A DNA stretch of 64,000 bases from Ketogulonicigenium vulgare WSH-001 (GCF_000223375.1 NC_017384.1:2436001-2500000); one strand, 5' to 3'. Counted from the first letter of the stretch, positions 49,264 through 58,145 are shown. Notes: a model not told the origin generated them from the letters alone. Numbers and translations are program-made.

Positions 49264-50196
49264 TTAGACCACGGGCGTCAGTAGGGGGCGGCCCTCGAAA
49301 TGCGCCAGCAGATTGCCCAGCATCAGATCGCCCATCGCAGTGCGCGCCGCCTCGACCGCGCCGCCGATATGGGGCAGCAGCAGCACATTCTCCATGGCAA
49401 ACAGCGCTTCGGGCACCTGCGGCTCGTTCTCGAACACATCCAGCGCCGCGCCGCCCAAGCCGCCCGCTTGCAGCAGCTCGACCATGGCGGCTTCGTCAAT
49501 GACGGTGCCGCGCGCCAGATTCACGATCTGACCCTGTGGCCCCAAAGCCTCCAGCACCTCGCGCGAGATCAGCTTTGACGTGCCCGCGCCGCCCGGCACG
49601 ATGACGACCAGCCAATCCACTTCGCGCGCCAGTTCCACCAGATCCGCCACATAGCGATAGGGCAGCTCGGGCTTTGCGCTGCGGGCGGTATAAAGGATTT
49701 CCATCTTCATCGGCACCAGACGTTCCGCAATCTCGATCCCGATGCGGCCCATGCCGACGATACCGGCCTTTTTGCCCGTCAATGTGCCGGTCAGGGGCGC
49801 ATGGCCCGTCAGCCATTTGCCGGCGCGCACAAAATCATCGTGCCAAGCGATGCGGCGCTCCTGCCCGATCATCATCCCGACGGTCAGCTCGGCCACCACG
49901 TCGTTCAGCATCTGGGCAGGCGCATTGGTGACGCGAATGCCGCGCGCGGCGCAGGCATCGGTATCAACCTTGTCATAGCCCGCGCCAAAGTTGGCGACGA
50001 TCTCTAGCGCTGGCAGGCGCGCGATCAGATCTGCGGGCGCAACGCCACTGGTCGCGGCGCGGATGCGGGGGCCGACCTCGGCCAGCAGCGCCTCGGGGTC
50101 GGGGGCATTATACAGCTGATGCACGGTGAAATGCGCGCGCATCTTTTCGACCAGCGCGGGGGCAAGGGGCGAGGTCTGCAAAAGTTCGATTGTCAT
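49264..50196 (-). CDS. D-isomer-specific 2-hydroxyacid dehydrogenase
   Basis: 310 aa. NAD(P)-dependent reductase of the glyoxylate/hydroxypyruvate reductase type. The dinucleotide-binding loop is GIVGMGRIGIEIAERL; catalytic Arg in NLARGTVIDEAA (about residue 230), Glu in FENEPQVPE and His in LLPHIGGA complete the triad. GAGYDKVDTDACAARGI is the usual substrate-domain block. Upstream of serB on the same strand, it might reduce hydroxypyruvate, which would link it to serine metabolism; that is inference from context. It is divergent from guaD, with a GCTTGCC/GGCAAGC repeat (50247-50253 with 50269-50275) between. Confidence 0.92.
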   Translation of the reverse strand: MTIELLQTSPLAPALVEKMRAHFTVHQLYNAPDPEALLAEVGPRIRAATSGVAPADLIARLPALEIVANFGAGYDKVDTDACAARGIRVTNAPAQMLNDVVAELTVGMMIGQERRIAWHDDFVRAGKWLTGHAPLTGTLTGKKAGIVGMGRIGIEIAERLVPMKMEILYTARSAKPELPYRYVADLVELAREVDWLVVIVPGGAGTSKLISREVLEALGPQGQIVNLARGTVIDEAAMVELLQAGGLGGAALDVFENEPQVPEALFAMENVLLLPHIGGAVEAARTAMGDLMLGNLLAHFEGRPLLTPVV

Positions 50197-50341
50197 GGGG
50201 GCTTCTTCTGTTCGGGTAAGTGGCGGGACAGACTAACGGGGCGCAGGCTTGCCCAATTCCCGCGCCTTGGCAAGCATTGCCGCATTTGCCTTGACCTGTG
50301 CACAGCGCTAAACCGCGTTCATGCCCATAAAGGAGTCCGCG

Positions 50342-51655
50342 ATGCGCCTGCACCATATCAAAGCCCATGCGTTTCACGCGCCCCGTCTGGGCGAGGTACA
50401 GGAATTCACCGATGTGCTGATCTCGCTGGACGAGACCGGCACGATTGTCGCAGTGACCGAGGGCGCCGATCACCCCGATGCGCTGGTGCTGCCCGCTGGC
50501 CAGATCCTGATCCCCGGCTTTGTCGATCTGCATGTCCATGCGCCGCAATATCCACAGCTCGGCAGCGCGCTGGACCTGCCACTCGAGGATTGGCTGCAGC
50601 ATTATACTTTCCCGCTCGAGGCGCGTTACGCCGATCTGGATTTCGCCCGCACGGTCTATGATACGCTTATCGCCGATATGCTGGCGCTTGGCACCACATC
50701 CGCGCTGCATTTTGCGACGATCCATGTGCCTGCGACGAACCTTTTGGCCGAGATCTGCCTCAGCCGTGGCCAGCGCGCCGTGATCGGCAAGGTCGCGATG
50801 GACGACCCCGATGCTTGCCCCGATTTCTACCGCGATGCCTCGGCCACTGACGCCATTGACGGCACCCGCGCCGTCATCGACCATATCCACGCGATTGCGG
50901 GCAAGGACGGTCTGGTCGCCCCCGCGATCACGCCGCGTTTCATTCCCAGCTGCACCGATGAATGTCTGCATGGCCTAGGCAAGCTTGCGGCCGAGACCGG
51001 CGTGCGTGTGCAATCGCATATTTCCGAATCCGACTGGCAGCACGGGTTTGTGCGCGCCCGCACCGGGCGTTCGGACGCCGAAAGTTTTGCCCATTACGGG
51101 TTGCTGCGCGAATATTCCGTCTTTGCCCATGGCACGCATCTGAGCGCGTCCGATATGGAGCTGCTCCGCGATCACGGCGCGGGCGTTGCGCATTGCGCGG
51201 CCTCGAACGCCTATTTTGCGGGGGCGGTGTTTCCGCTGCGCCGCGCGCTGGATATCGGGCTGAACACCGGCCTTGGCACCGATATCTCGGGCGGCCCGAA
51301 CCCCTCGATTTTCGAGGCGGCGCGCATGACGGTCGCTGCCTCGCGCATTCGCGCGCGCGGTGTGGATGCGGATATCGCGGCGGACGCGCGTGGCACGGCC
51401 GAACCCGCGATTGATATGGCAACGGCCTTCCACCTTGCCACGCGTGGCGGCGCACAGGCACTGGGCCTGCCGGTCGGCGCGTTCGAAGTGGGGATGAAAT
51501 TTGACGCGATGGCGATTGACACATTGCGCGCCGAGGGCACCATTCGCCCGTTTGGTGCCACAGGCCTGCGCCTGCTGGAAAAGGTGCTGCACACCGCCAG
51601 CCGTCCCAATATCGTAGTGGTCTGGACGGACGGTGTGCAGCGGGTCGGGTCTTAA
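50342..51655 (+). CDS. guaD: Guanine deaminase
   Basis: 437 aa. Amidohydrolase that converts guanine to xanthine. The zinc motif HVHAPQYPQLG (PGFVDLHVHAPQ), DLPLEDWLQHYTFPLEARY, FIPSC, VQSHISES and GTDISGGPNPS (catalytic Asp) fit guanine deaminase specifically. Start at MRLHHIK with AAGGAG seven bases upstream; the frame opens seven codons earlier but without a better site. Its stop overlaps that of qorB on the opposite strand by four bases. No xanthine dehydrogenase genes are in the window. Confidence 0.96.
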   Translation: MRLHHIKAHAFHAPRLGEVQEFTDVLISLDETGTIVAVTEGADHPDALVLPAGQILIPGFVDLHVHAPQYPQLGSALDLPLEDWLQHYTFPLEARYADLDFARTVYDTLIADMLALGTTSALHFATIHVPATNLLAEICLSRGQRAVIGKVAMDDPDACPDFYRDASATDAIDGTRAVIDHIHAIAGKDGLVAPAITPRFIPSCTDECLHGLGKLAAETGVRVQSHISESDWQHGFVRARTGRSDAESFAHYGLLREYSVFAHGTHLSASDMELLRDHGAGVAHCAASNAYFAGAVFPLRRALDIGLNTGLGTDISGGPNPSIFEAARMTVAASRIRARGVDADIAADARGTAEPAIDMATAFHLATRGGAQALGLPVGAFEVGMKFDAMAIDTLRAEGTIRPFGATGLRLLEKVLHTASRPNIVVVWTDGVQRVGS

Positions 51656-52500
51656 CCCTTCAGCGCATCGCGCACGACATCGGCCAGCGGCGTGGTCGGG
51701 CGACCGATCAGCCGCGACAGGTCATTCCCCTCGTGGTGCAGCGCGCCGTTCGAGGCACCCGTGTCCCACGAGGCGATCGCCTCGGCAAAGCTGGCGGGAA
51801 TGCCAAAGCCTTCCAGCGTCTTGGCATAATCCGCCTCGGCCAGATGATTATAGGCGATGGGCTTGCCGGTTTGCGCCGCCACTTCGGCAGCCAGTTCGGC
51901 CAGCGTATAGGATGTATCGCCCGCCAGCTCATAGGTTTTACCCTCGTGGCCGGTGCCGGTCAGCACAGCGACAGCGGCGGCTGCGAAATCTGCGCGCGGG
52001 GCAGATGCGATGCGACCCTCGCCCGCACTTCCGATCAGACCGCCAGCCGCAACCGAACCCGCAAGGTTGCCGGTGTAGTTTTCCGTATACCAGCCGTTGC
52101 GCAGGATCGTATAGGTCAGGCCGGATGCCTTCAGCAGCGCCTCGGTCTCGCGGTGCTCATCCGCCAGCGACAGGGGCGATTCGTCAGCCTTTAGCAGGCT
52201 GGTATAGATGATATGCGTGACGCCCGCGGATTTCGCAGCGGCGATCACATTGGCATGCTGGGCGGCGCGCTGGCCGACTTCGCTGGACGAGATCAGCAGC
52301 AGCTTATCAACGCCTGCCAGCGCAACTTCCAGACTATCGGGCTGGCTGTAATCGGCGGCGCGGGCGGTGACGCCCAGATCTGCGGCCTTGGCCACATCGC
52401 GCACCAGCGCGACGATCTGATCGGCGGGCACTTTTTCCTTCAACTGCGCAATAACCAGGCGACCGAGCTGGCCGGTGGCCCCTGTAACAGCGATTGTCAT
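51652..52500 (-). CDS. qorB: NmrA/SDR-family NAD(P)H:quinone oxidoreductase (QorB-like)
   Basis: 282 aa. Atypical short-chain reductase with the nucleotide loop VTGATGQLGRLVI at the N-terminus, then ARAADYSQPDSL, LLLISSSEVGQRAAQHANVI and ILRNGWYTENY, as in E. coli QorB. It probably reduces quinones with NADPH. Start MTIAVTG has AAGGAG upstream. A divergent HxlR-type regulator shares an 85-base promoter region with a perfect inverted repeat over the likely -35 box; this qorB-regulator pairing is common and suggests electrophile-sensitive control. Confidence 0.9.
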   Translation of the reverse strand: MTIAVTGATGQLGRLVIAQLKEKVPADQIVALVRDVAKAADLGVTARAADYSQPDSLEVALAGVDKLLLISSSEVGQRAAQHANVIAAAKSAGVTHIIYTSLLKADESPLSLADEHRETEALLKASGLTYTILRNGWYTENYTGNLAGSVAAGGLIGSAGEGRIASAPRADFAAAAVAVLTGTGHEGKTYELAGDTSYTLAELAAEVAAQTGKPIAYNHLAEADYAKTLEGFGIPASFAEAIASWDTGASNGALHHEGNDLSRLIGRPTTPLADVVRDALKG

Positions 52501-52532
52501 GGCGATTCTCCTTGCATCCATGGCTCTGCACC

Positions 52533-52563
52533 ATCATATGCGCCAAGACTTACGAAATGTAAG
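52533..52563 (-). promoter_or_regulatory. qorB promoter with HxlR operator candidate
   Basis: An inverted repeat CTTAC-GAAAT-GTAAG (52549-52563) overlaps the probable qorB -35 box TTACAT (complement of 52557-52562). An 18-base spacer and TATGAT (complement of 52533-52538) follow. The repeat is also 23 bases from the regulator start, so one site could control both genes. Confidence 0.55.
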
Positions 52564-52585
52564 AACCTACAAAAAGGTAAGTGTC

Positions 52586-53032
52586 ATGAATCCCCAGATC
52601 CTGCGCAAACACGGCGAAGATATGCTGGCGGCTGATGTCCTCAGCAGTAAATGCCCCTCGCGCCGTGTGCTGTCGCATTTGACCAGCCGCTGGGGTGTGC
52701 TGGTGATGGTCGCGCTGATGCTGGACGGTCAGCAGCGGTTCAGCACCCTGCGTCGCCGCGTCGATGGCGTCAGCGAGAGGATGTTGGCCCAAACCCTACA
52801 AGCGCTGGAAGCCGATGGCATCGTGCAGCGGATCGATTTCAAAACCGTGCCGCCCCATGTGGAATATGTGCTGACCCCCATCGGCCATGAGGCGGCCGAG
52901 AAAGTCACCGCGCTGGCGGGCTGGGCCGAAGATAACCTTGACCGCCTGCTGGCCGCCGCACAGTCTGGCGCAACGCGCGATGCGTCAAACATTGTGCAAC
53001 TTTCTGGTGAAACCCACACGGAAATGTCCTAG
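52586..53032 (+). CDS. HxlR-family transcriptional regulator
   Basis: 148 aa. Winged helix-turn-helix of the MarR-like HxlR family: CPSRRVLSHLTSRWGVLVMVALMLDGQQRFSTLRRRVDGVSERMLAQTLQALEADGIVQR includes the family signature, with the conserved N-terminal cysteine in SSKCPSR (about residue 23). In HxlR relatives this cysteine can sense electrophiles or disulfide stress. A short C-terminal helix (GWAEDNLDRLLAA) mediates dimerisation. It is divergent from qorB, its likely target. Confidence 0.92.
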   Translation: MNPQILRKHGEDMLAADVLSSKCPSRRVLSHLTSRWGVLVMVALMLDGQQRFSTLRRRVDGVSERMLAQTLQALEADGIVQRIDFKTVPPHVEYVLTPIGHEAAEKVTALAGWAEDNLDRLLAAAQSGATRDASNIVQLSGETHTEMS

Positions 53033-53127
53033 CGTCAGCGCATGGGGCGGAAAACCTTCCCCACGGGGAAGAAAGTCCTTGCAAACAAGGCTATGTCCCC
53101 GATGAAAGCCTATCAGAGGAGGCCAAA

Positions 53128-53679
53128 ATGGCGTTTCTGCTTTCATTCGGAACTGAGGTGCGGGACGAGCTGCGGCGCAACTGGGGATGGATCCTGGCCG
53201 CTGGAATCGTCATGGTGCTTGCGGGCGTGCTGGCACTGGGCAATCTGTTCCTTGCCACCGTCGCATCGGTTTACTACGTCGGCCTGTTGATGATCCTGGG
53301 GGGCGCCGCGCAGATCGTGCAGGTCTTTCGCGCCACCGGCTGGAGCCGTCTTTATTGGCTGATCGGCGGCCTGATCTATATCGCGGCAGGCTTTGTCACC
53401 TTTTCCAACCCGGTCTTTGCCAGCTCGGTGCTGACGCTGCTGCTGGGCGCGGTGCTGATTGTCGGCGGAGTCGTGCGGATCATCATGGGATGGCGCGTCG
53501 ATCCCGACCTTGGCAAATGGTGGATCGTGCTGGCGGGCGTGGTCACAACGCTTGCGGGCCTTGTGATCTTGATCGGCTGGCCGGTGAACAGCCTGTTTGT
53601 GCTGGGCGCAATCCTTGCCATCGACCTGCTGTTGCAGGGCTGGGCGGCGATCTTCCTGGCCTTCGCCGCCCGTAAATAA
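53128..53679 (+). CDS. HdeD family (DUF308) membrane protein
   Basis: 183 aa, six transmembrane segments in three pairs, each with a Gly-rich turn (GLLMILGGAAQIVQVF, GAVLIVGGVVRIIMGW, AILAIDLLLQGWAAIFLA). In E. coli HdeD contributes to acid resistance at high cell density; the biochemical role is unknown. A strong AGGAGG ribosome binding site precedes the ATG. Two small hairpins (53056-53071 and 53077-53090) lie in the 95-base upstream region, between the HxlR gene and hdeD. Confidence 0.9.
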   Translation: MAFLLSFGTEVRDELRRNWGWILAAGIVMVLAGVLALGNLFLATVASVYYVGLLMILGGAAQIVQVFRATGWSRLYWLIGGLIYIAAGFVTFSNPVFASSVLTLLLGAVLIVGGVVRIIMGWRVDPDLGKWWIVLAGVVTTLAGLVILIGWPVNSLFVLGAILAIDLLLQGWAAIFLAFAARK

Positions 53680-53694
53680 AGCCATCCGGCGGCG

Positions 53695-54453
53695 CTATTT
53701 CAGGCGCCGCCCCTTGACCCGCCGGATGCGCGCCGCGCGCCGCATCATCAGATCCAGCGCCACGACCACTGCCGAAAACGCCATCGCGCTATAGATATAG
53801 CCGCGCGGAAAGTGGCTGCCAAAGCCATCTGCCACCAGCGTCGCGCCGATCAGCAGCAAGAACCCCAGCGCCAGCACGGTCAGGCTGGGGTAATCTTGCA
53901 AGAACCGCGCCAGCGGCCCTGACGCGAACAGCATCACCAATATCGCCACGCCCACCGCGATCATCATCACCGGCAGATGATCGGTCATGCCGACGGCCGT
54001 AATGATACTGTCGACCGAGAAGATGATATCGAAAATCGGGATCTGTACGATGACGATCATCAAGCTGGCGGCGCCAACCTTTGGCCCGGCGTCTTCCTCG
54101 GAAAAGTCGGGGTTGATCATATGGCTGATCTCGACCGTCGCTTTCCAGATCAGGAACAGCCCGCCGCCGATCAGGATCATATCGCGGACCGAAAAACCGT
54201 GGCCAAAGGCGCTGAACACGGGCGTCGTCAGTGTCACCACCCAGGCAATCGCGGCCAGCCCGATCAGCCGCACGATCAGCGCCAGCCCAAGGCCCACAGC
54301 GCGCGCCATCGGGCGCATATGTTCGGGAAGCTGATTGGTCAGCAATGCCAGAAAGACAAGGTTGTCGATCCCCAGCACAATCTCCATCGCGATCAGGCTG
54401 ACCAGCGCGGCCCAGGCCGCCGGATCGGCCATCGCGGCCATGAACCCTTGCAT
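53695..54453 (-). CDS. TerC family membrane protein
   Basis: 252 aa, seven hydrophobic segments. The family motifs EIVLGIDNLVFLALLTNQLP (acidic residues in the first helix) and IFDIIFSVDSIITAVGM are clear. TerC/YkoY/Alx proteins take part in manganese export and metalation of secreted proteins, and some in tellurite resistance. This protein lacks the CBS and CorC domains fused in longer relatives. Its ribosome binding site AAGGG lies within an 8-bp long-range helix of the leader (54460-54467 with 54522-54529). Confidence 0.92.
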   Translation of the reverse strand: MQGFMAAMADPAAWAALVSLIAMEIVLGIDNLVFLALLTNQLPEHMRPMARAVGLGLALIVRLIGLAAIAWVVTLTTPVFSAFGHGFSVRDMILIGGGLFLIWKATVEISHMINPDFSEEDAGPKVGAASLMIVIVQIPIFDIIFSVDSIITAVGMTDHLPVMMIAVGVAILVMLFASGPLARFLQDYPSLTVLALGFLLLIGATLVADGFGSHFPRGYIYSAMAFSAVVVALDLMMRRAARIRRVKGRRLK

Positions 54454-54459
54454 TTAAAT

Positions 54460-54529
54460 GCCCTTCATCGGGTGAGTCTGTGCCAACGATGCACCCGCGC
54501 CATTGCGAAGTCCATGCGGCTTGAAGGGC
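54460..54529 (-). promoter_or_regulatory. Structured leader of the terC gene masking its ribosome binding site
   Basis: On the minus strand an 8-bp closing helix GCCCTTCA/TGAAGGGC (54522-54529 with 54460-54467) encloses a second stem CGGGTG/CACCCG (54492-54497 with 54469-54474). The AAGGG of the terC ribosome binding site is in the 3' strand of the closing helix, seven bases from the ATG. It lacks the GGGGAGUAG core of the yybP-ykoY manganese riboswitch. Confidence 0.5.
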
Positions 54530-54556
54530 AAAAGCCCCGGGAAATGCCGGGGCTTT
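54528..54556 (-). terminator. Terminator of the small barrel gene
   Basis: AAAGCCCCGG (complement of 54547-54556) pairs with CCGGGGCTTT (complement of 54531-54540) around a six-base loop and is followed by a short T-run on the minus strand, 16 bases after the stop at 54572. Confidence 0.88.
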
Positions 54557-54571
54557 CCGGTTGTTTAAGTC

Positions 54572-55105
54572 TTAGAAACGGAAGCCGACCAGCAATTGCG
54601 TGCTTTCGCTGGTGGCGCGCGCGCCAATGACGAAACGATCGAACGAGACCGTCAGCACGGCGCCAAAGTTGCCGGTGTAATCCACGTTGGGCGCCGTATC
54701 GGCATAGCATTGATATCCGAGATAGGACCGACGGCAGGACTGCGCCTCTTCGCGCACGCCAGCCAGCAGGGCGGCGTCGATGCGATGCGTGCCGCTTTGA
54801 TACAGGTTCGCACCGACCAGAAAGTTGAACGACATCGCTGTGCGGTCTGCGTTGCTGCGATACCAGGTCGAATCGGATTTGATCCCCTCGCGCGCGATGT
54901 CAAAGCCGACAACCAGCGGGCTGTTCGTGACCTTATACATCATGCCGATCGCCAGCTGCGTATGATCGTTCGCCTCGCGGTCATCGCTTGAGACGCCTGC
55001 GCCGCCATAGATGGCGTATTGCAGCGTGTCAGTGCTTTGGGCGAACAAGGGGCTGGCGACAAGCGATACCGCCAAAGCGGCAGCAGGAATGGCGAAGGTT
55101 TTCAA
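54572..55105 (-). CDS. Small outer-membrane beta-barrel protein
   Basis: 177 aa from a TTG start (55105) that has AAGGA eight bases upstream and gives a clean signal peptide, KTFAIPAAALAVSLVASPLFAQ, cleaved at about residue 22. The open frame extends 38 codons further upstream but without a signal there. The mature part contains YAIYGGAGVSSDDREAND, a two-cysteine loop (SCRRSYLGYQCYAD) and a C-terminal strand LLVGFRF ending in phenylalanine. This suits an eight-stranded barrel of the OmpA-like kind. Function unknown. A terminator follows, then the structured terC leader. Confidence 0.72.
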   Translation of the reverse strand: MKTFAIPAAALAVSLVASPLFAQSTDTLQYAIYGGAGVSSDDREANDHTQLAIGMMYKVTNSPLVVGFDIAREGIKSDSTWYRSNADRTAMSFNFLVGANLYQSGTHRIDAALLAGVREEAQSCRRSYLGYQCYADTAPNVDYTGNFGAVLTVSFDRFVIGARATSESTQLLVGFRF

Positions 55106-55290
55106 TGGGCTATCCTTTGGTGCTGAAGCCGTGCGCGATAGCGGGCTTGCGTAGCTTCGGCAATATGTCCGCAGGGGCCGCGACAGCGCCCATGATACTT
55201 CGCGCGCATCCGTTGTCATAAAGCCACATCAGGCGGCAGGTGCCGTAAAAACATCACTTGATTTTACTTTGGGGCAAGAGTAGCCACGGC

Positions 55291-55333
55291 GGTGGGACAC
55301 CCCTCCCCAACGGGGGGCGATTATCTGTAAGGA
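55291..55333 (+). promoter_or_regulatory. serC leader with tandem hairpins
   Basis: Two adjacent stems (GGTG 55291-55294 with CACC 55298-55301; CCTCCCC region with GGGGGG 55312-55317) come just before the AAGGA ribosome binding site (55329-55333). A -35-like TTGATT lies upstream at 55259-55264. A serC leader RNA motif is known upstream of serC-serA operons in alphaproteobacteria; I cannot verify the consensus here. Confidence 0.45.
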
Positions 55334-55341
55334 TACCAGAC

Positions 55342-56487
55342 ATGACCACCACCAAACCGGCTGCGCTGCCGGCGAACCCGCGTTTTTCCTCGGGCCCCTG
55401 CGCAAAACCCCCGACATGGTCGCTTGAAGCCTTGTCCGACGCGCCCGTCGGCCGCTCGCACCGTGCCGCGATTGGCAAAAAGAAATTGAAAGAGGCGATC
55501 GACCTGACACGCGAAGTGTTGGGCGTTCCGGCTGATTACCGCATCGGTATCGTGCCTGCCTCGGACACCGGCGCTGTGGAAATGGCGCTGTGGTCGCTGC
55601 TGGGCGCGCGCCCGGTGGAAATGCTGGCTTGGGAAAGCTTTGGCGAGGGTTGGGTCACCGATGTCGTCAAACAGCTAAAGCTGGACGCCGAGATCAAAAA
55701 AGCCCCCTATGGGCAGATCGTTGATTTTGCCACCGTCGATTTCGACAAAGACGTTGTTTTCACGTGGAACGGCACCACCTCGGGCGTGCGCCTGCCCAGC
55801 GGCGATGCGATCCCCGCGGACCGCGCCGGCCTGACCATTTGCGATGCGACCTCGGCCGCATTCGCGCAGGATCTGGCCTGGGACAAGCTGGATGTCGTCA
55901 CCTTTAGCTGGCAAAAAGTGCTGGGCGGCGAGGGTGGCCACGGTGTTCTGATCCTGTCGCCCCGCGCGGTCGAGCGTCTGGAAAGCTACACCCCCGCATG
56001 GCCGCTGCCCAAGATCTTCCGCCTGACCTCGAAGGGTAAGCTGATCGAGGGGATCTTTGTTGGCGAGACGATCAACACCCCGTCGATGCTCTGTGTCGAG
56101 GATTACATCTTTGCGCTGAACTGGGCCAAATCGGTCGGCGGTTTCACAGGGCTGCAGGCGCGCGCCGACGCCAATTCGCAGGCGATCTTTGATTTTTGCG
56201 CCACGCGCGACTGGATCGACAATCTGGCCGAGGATGCGGCCACGCGGTCGAACACCTCGGTCTGCCTGAAATTCACCAACCCCGCCATCAAAGACGGCGC
56301 GGCTTTTGCCAAGGGCGTTGCAAAACGCCTTGAGGCCGAGGGCGCGGCGCTGGATGCGGCGTCCTATCGCGATGCGCCTGCGGGCCTGCGCGTCTGGTGC
56401 GGTGCGACGGTCGAGACGGCTGATGTCGCCGCGATGCTGCCCTGGCTCGAGTGGGCCTATCAGGCCGAACTCGCCGCTCAAGCGTAA
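55342..56487 (+). CDS. serC: Phosphoserine aminotransferase
   Basis: 381 aa. PLP-dependent transaminase converting 3-phosphohydroxypyruvate to phosphoserine. The start [24 protein letters not shown], then [33 protein letters not shown] and the PLP-lysine segment [18 protein letters not shown] are those of the alphaproteobacterial SerC group, which differs from the E. coli enzyme. serA follows after 59 bases on the same strand, in reverse pathway order. The upstream leader has tandem hairpins. Confidence 0.96.
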   Translation: MTTTKPAALPANPRFSSGPCAKPPTWSLEALSDAPVGRSHRAAIGKKKLKEAIDLTREVLGVPADYRIGIVPASDTGAVEMALWSLLGARPVEMLAWESFGEGWVTDVVKQLKLDAEIKKAPYGQIVDFATVDFDKDVVFTWNGTTSGVRLPSGDAIPADRAGLTICDATSAAFAQDLAWDKLDVVTFSWQKVLGGEGGHGVLILSPRAVERLESYTPAWPLPKIFRLTSKGKLIEGIFVGETINTPSMLCVEDYIFALNWAKSVGGFTGLQARADANSQAIFDFCATRDWIDNLAEDAATRSNTSVCLKFTNPAIKDGAAFAKGVAKRLEAEGAALDAASYRDAPAGLRVWCGATVETADVAAMLPWLEWAYQAELAAQA

Positions 56488-56546
56488 TTCACTGCGGGCC
56501 AAAGCGCCCGCAGACCCCCTAAAATTTTCACCAAGGATACCTGAAA

Positions 56547-58142
56547 ATGGCTCCCAAGGTTCTGATTTCCGACGAACTCTCTGACGCCGCCGTGCAGATC
56601 TTCCGTGATCGCGGCATCGAGGTCGACTTCCAGCCCAAGCTGGGTAAAGACAAAGAAAAGCTGGCCGAGATCATCGGCAATTACGACGCGCTGGCGATCC
56701 GTTCGGCGACCAAGGTCACCGAAAAGCTGATCGAGCAAGCCACCAATCTGAAGGTGATCGGCCGCGCCGGGATCGGTGTCGATAACGTCGACATTCCCGC
56801 CGCGTCGAAAAAGGGCATCATCGTGATGAACACCCCCTTTGGCAATTCGATCACCACCGCCGAACATGCCATTTCAATGATGATGGCCGTGGCGCGCCAG
56901 ATCCCCGAGGCGTCGGCCTCGACCCATGCGGGCAAATGGGAAAAGTCGCGCTTCATGGGGGTCGAGCTGACCGCCAAGACGCTGGGCGTCATCGGTGCGG
57001 GCAATATCGGCTCGATCGTCTGTGACCGTGCCAAAGGTCTGCGTATGAAGGTTGTCGCCTATGACCCCTTCTTGACCGAAGATCGCGCAACGCAACTGGG
57101 GATCGAAAAGGTCGAGCTGGATGATCTGTTGGCCCGCGCCGATTTCATCACGCTGCACGTGCCGCTGACCGATGCGACCCGCAATATCCTGTCGGCCGAG
57201 GCGATCGCCAAGACCAAGCCCGGTGTGCGTATCGTCAACTGCGCCCGTGGCGGTCTGGTGGACGAAGCCGCGCTGGCCGAGGCGATCAAATCCGGACATG
57301 TCGCCGGCGCCGCTTTCGACGTGTTCGAGGTCGAGCCTGCAACGGAAAGCCCGCTGTTCAACCTGCCCAACGTTGTCGTGACGCCCCACCTTGGCGCATC
57401 GACCAGCGAAGCGCAGGAAAATGTCGCGCTGCAAGTGGCCGAACAGATTGCCGATTACCTGCTGACCGGCGCGGTGACCAATGCGCTGAACATGCCATCA
57501 GTCACGGCCGAAGAAGCCAAGATCATGGGCCCGTGGATCAAACTGGCGGGTCATCTTGGCAATTTCATCGGTCAGATGACCAACGAGCCGATTGTCGCGA
57601 TCAATATCCTGTTTGATGGCGTGGCCTCGACCATGAACCTGAAGGCGCTGAACTCGGCCGTGATTGCGGGCATCATGCGCAAGTTCAACCCCGATACCAA
57701 CCTTGTGTCTGCGCCGGTCATCGCAAAGGATCGCGGGATCAAGATATCGACCACGCAGCAAGATGCAGCCGGCGCGTTTGAAGGCTATATCAAAGTCACC
57801 GTCACCACCGAGCAGCGCACCCGTTCGGTGGCTGGCACCGTGTTCAGCGATGGCAAGCCGCGCTTTATCCAGATCAAAGAGATCAACGTCGATGCCGAGA
57901 TCGGTGCCGATATGATCTATACGACCAACAAAGACGTCCCCGGTGTGATCGGCACTCTGGGCGGTATCTTGGGCGAGAATGGCGTCAATATCGCGAACTT
58001 CACCCTTGGCCGCGCGGATCAGGGCGGCGAGGCGATTGCGGTGCTTTATGTCGATGGCCGCCCCGACGAGGCGGTGCTGGACAAGGTTCGCGCCTCTGGC
58101 AAGTTTGGCCAGGTGACGGCGATGCATTTCGATGTGAACTAA
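56547..58142 (+). CDS. serA: D-3-phosphoglycerate dehydrogenase
   Basis: 531 aa, the long form with an intervening ASB domain and a C-terminal ACT domain. The NAD loop is GVIGAGNIGSIVCDRA; catalytic residues lie in NCARGGLVDEAAL (Arg), EVEPATESPL (Glu) and VVTPHLGASTSEAQ (His). The ACT domain starts at MIYTTNKDVPGVIGTLGGILGENGVN and is the usual site of serine feedback. It catalyses the first step of serine synthesis and shares an operon with serC. A terminator overlaps the leader of the next gene. Confidence 0.98.
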   Translation: MAPKVLISDELSDAAVQIFRDRGIEVDFQPKLGKDKEKLAEIIGNYDALAIRSATKVTEKLIEQATNLKVIGRAGIGVDNVDIPAASKKGIIVMNTPFGNSITTAEHAISMMMAVARQIPEASASTHAGKWEKSRFMGVELTAKTLGVIGAGNIGSIVCDRAKGLRMKVVAYDPFLTEDRATQLGIEKVELDDLLARADFITLHVPLTDATRNILSAEAIAKTKPGVRIVNCARGGLVDEAALAEAIKSGHVAGAAFDVFEVEPATESPLFNLPNVVVTPHLGASTSEAQENVALQVAEQIADYLLTGAVTNALNMPSVTAEEAKIMGPWIKLAGHLGNFIGQMTNEPIVAINILFDGVASTMNLKALNSAVIAGIMRKFNPDTNLVSAPVIAKDRGIKISTTQQDAAGAFEGYIKVTVTTEQRTRSVAGTVFSDGKPRFIQIKEINVDAEIGADMIYTTNKDVPGVIGTLGGILGENGVNIANFTLGRADQGGEAIAVLYVDGRPDEAVLDKVRASGKFGQVTAMHFDVN

Positions 58143-58145
58143 AAG

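Noticed and set aside
54454..54529. yybP-ykoY manganese riboswitch upstream of terC.
   Set aside because: The conserved GGGGAGUAG loop and the second conserved loop are not present, so it is reported only as an unclassified structured leader.
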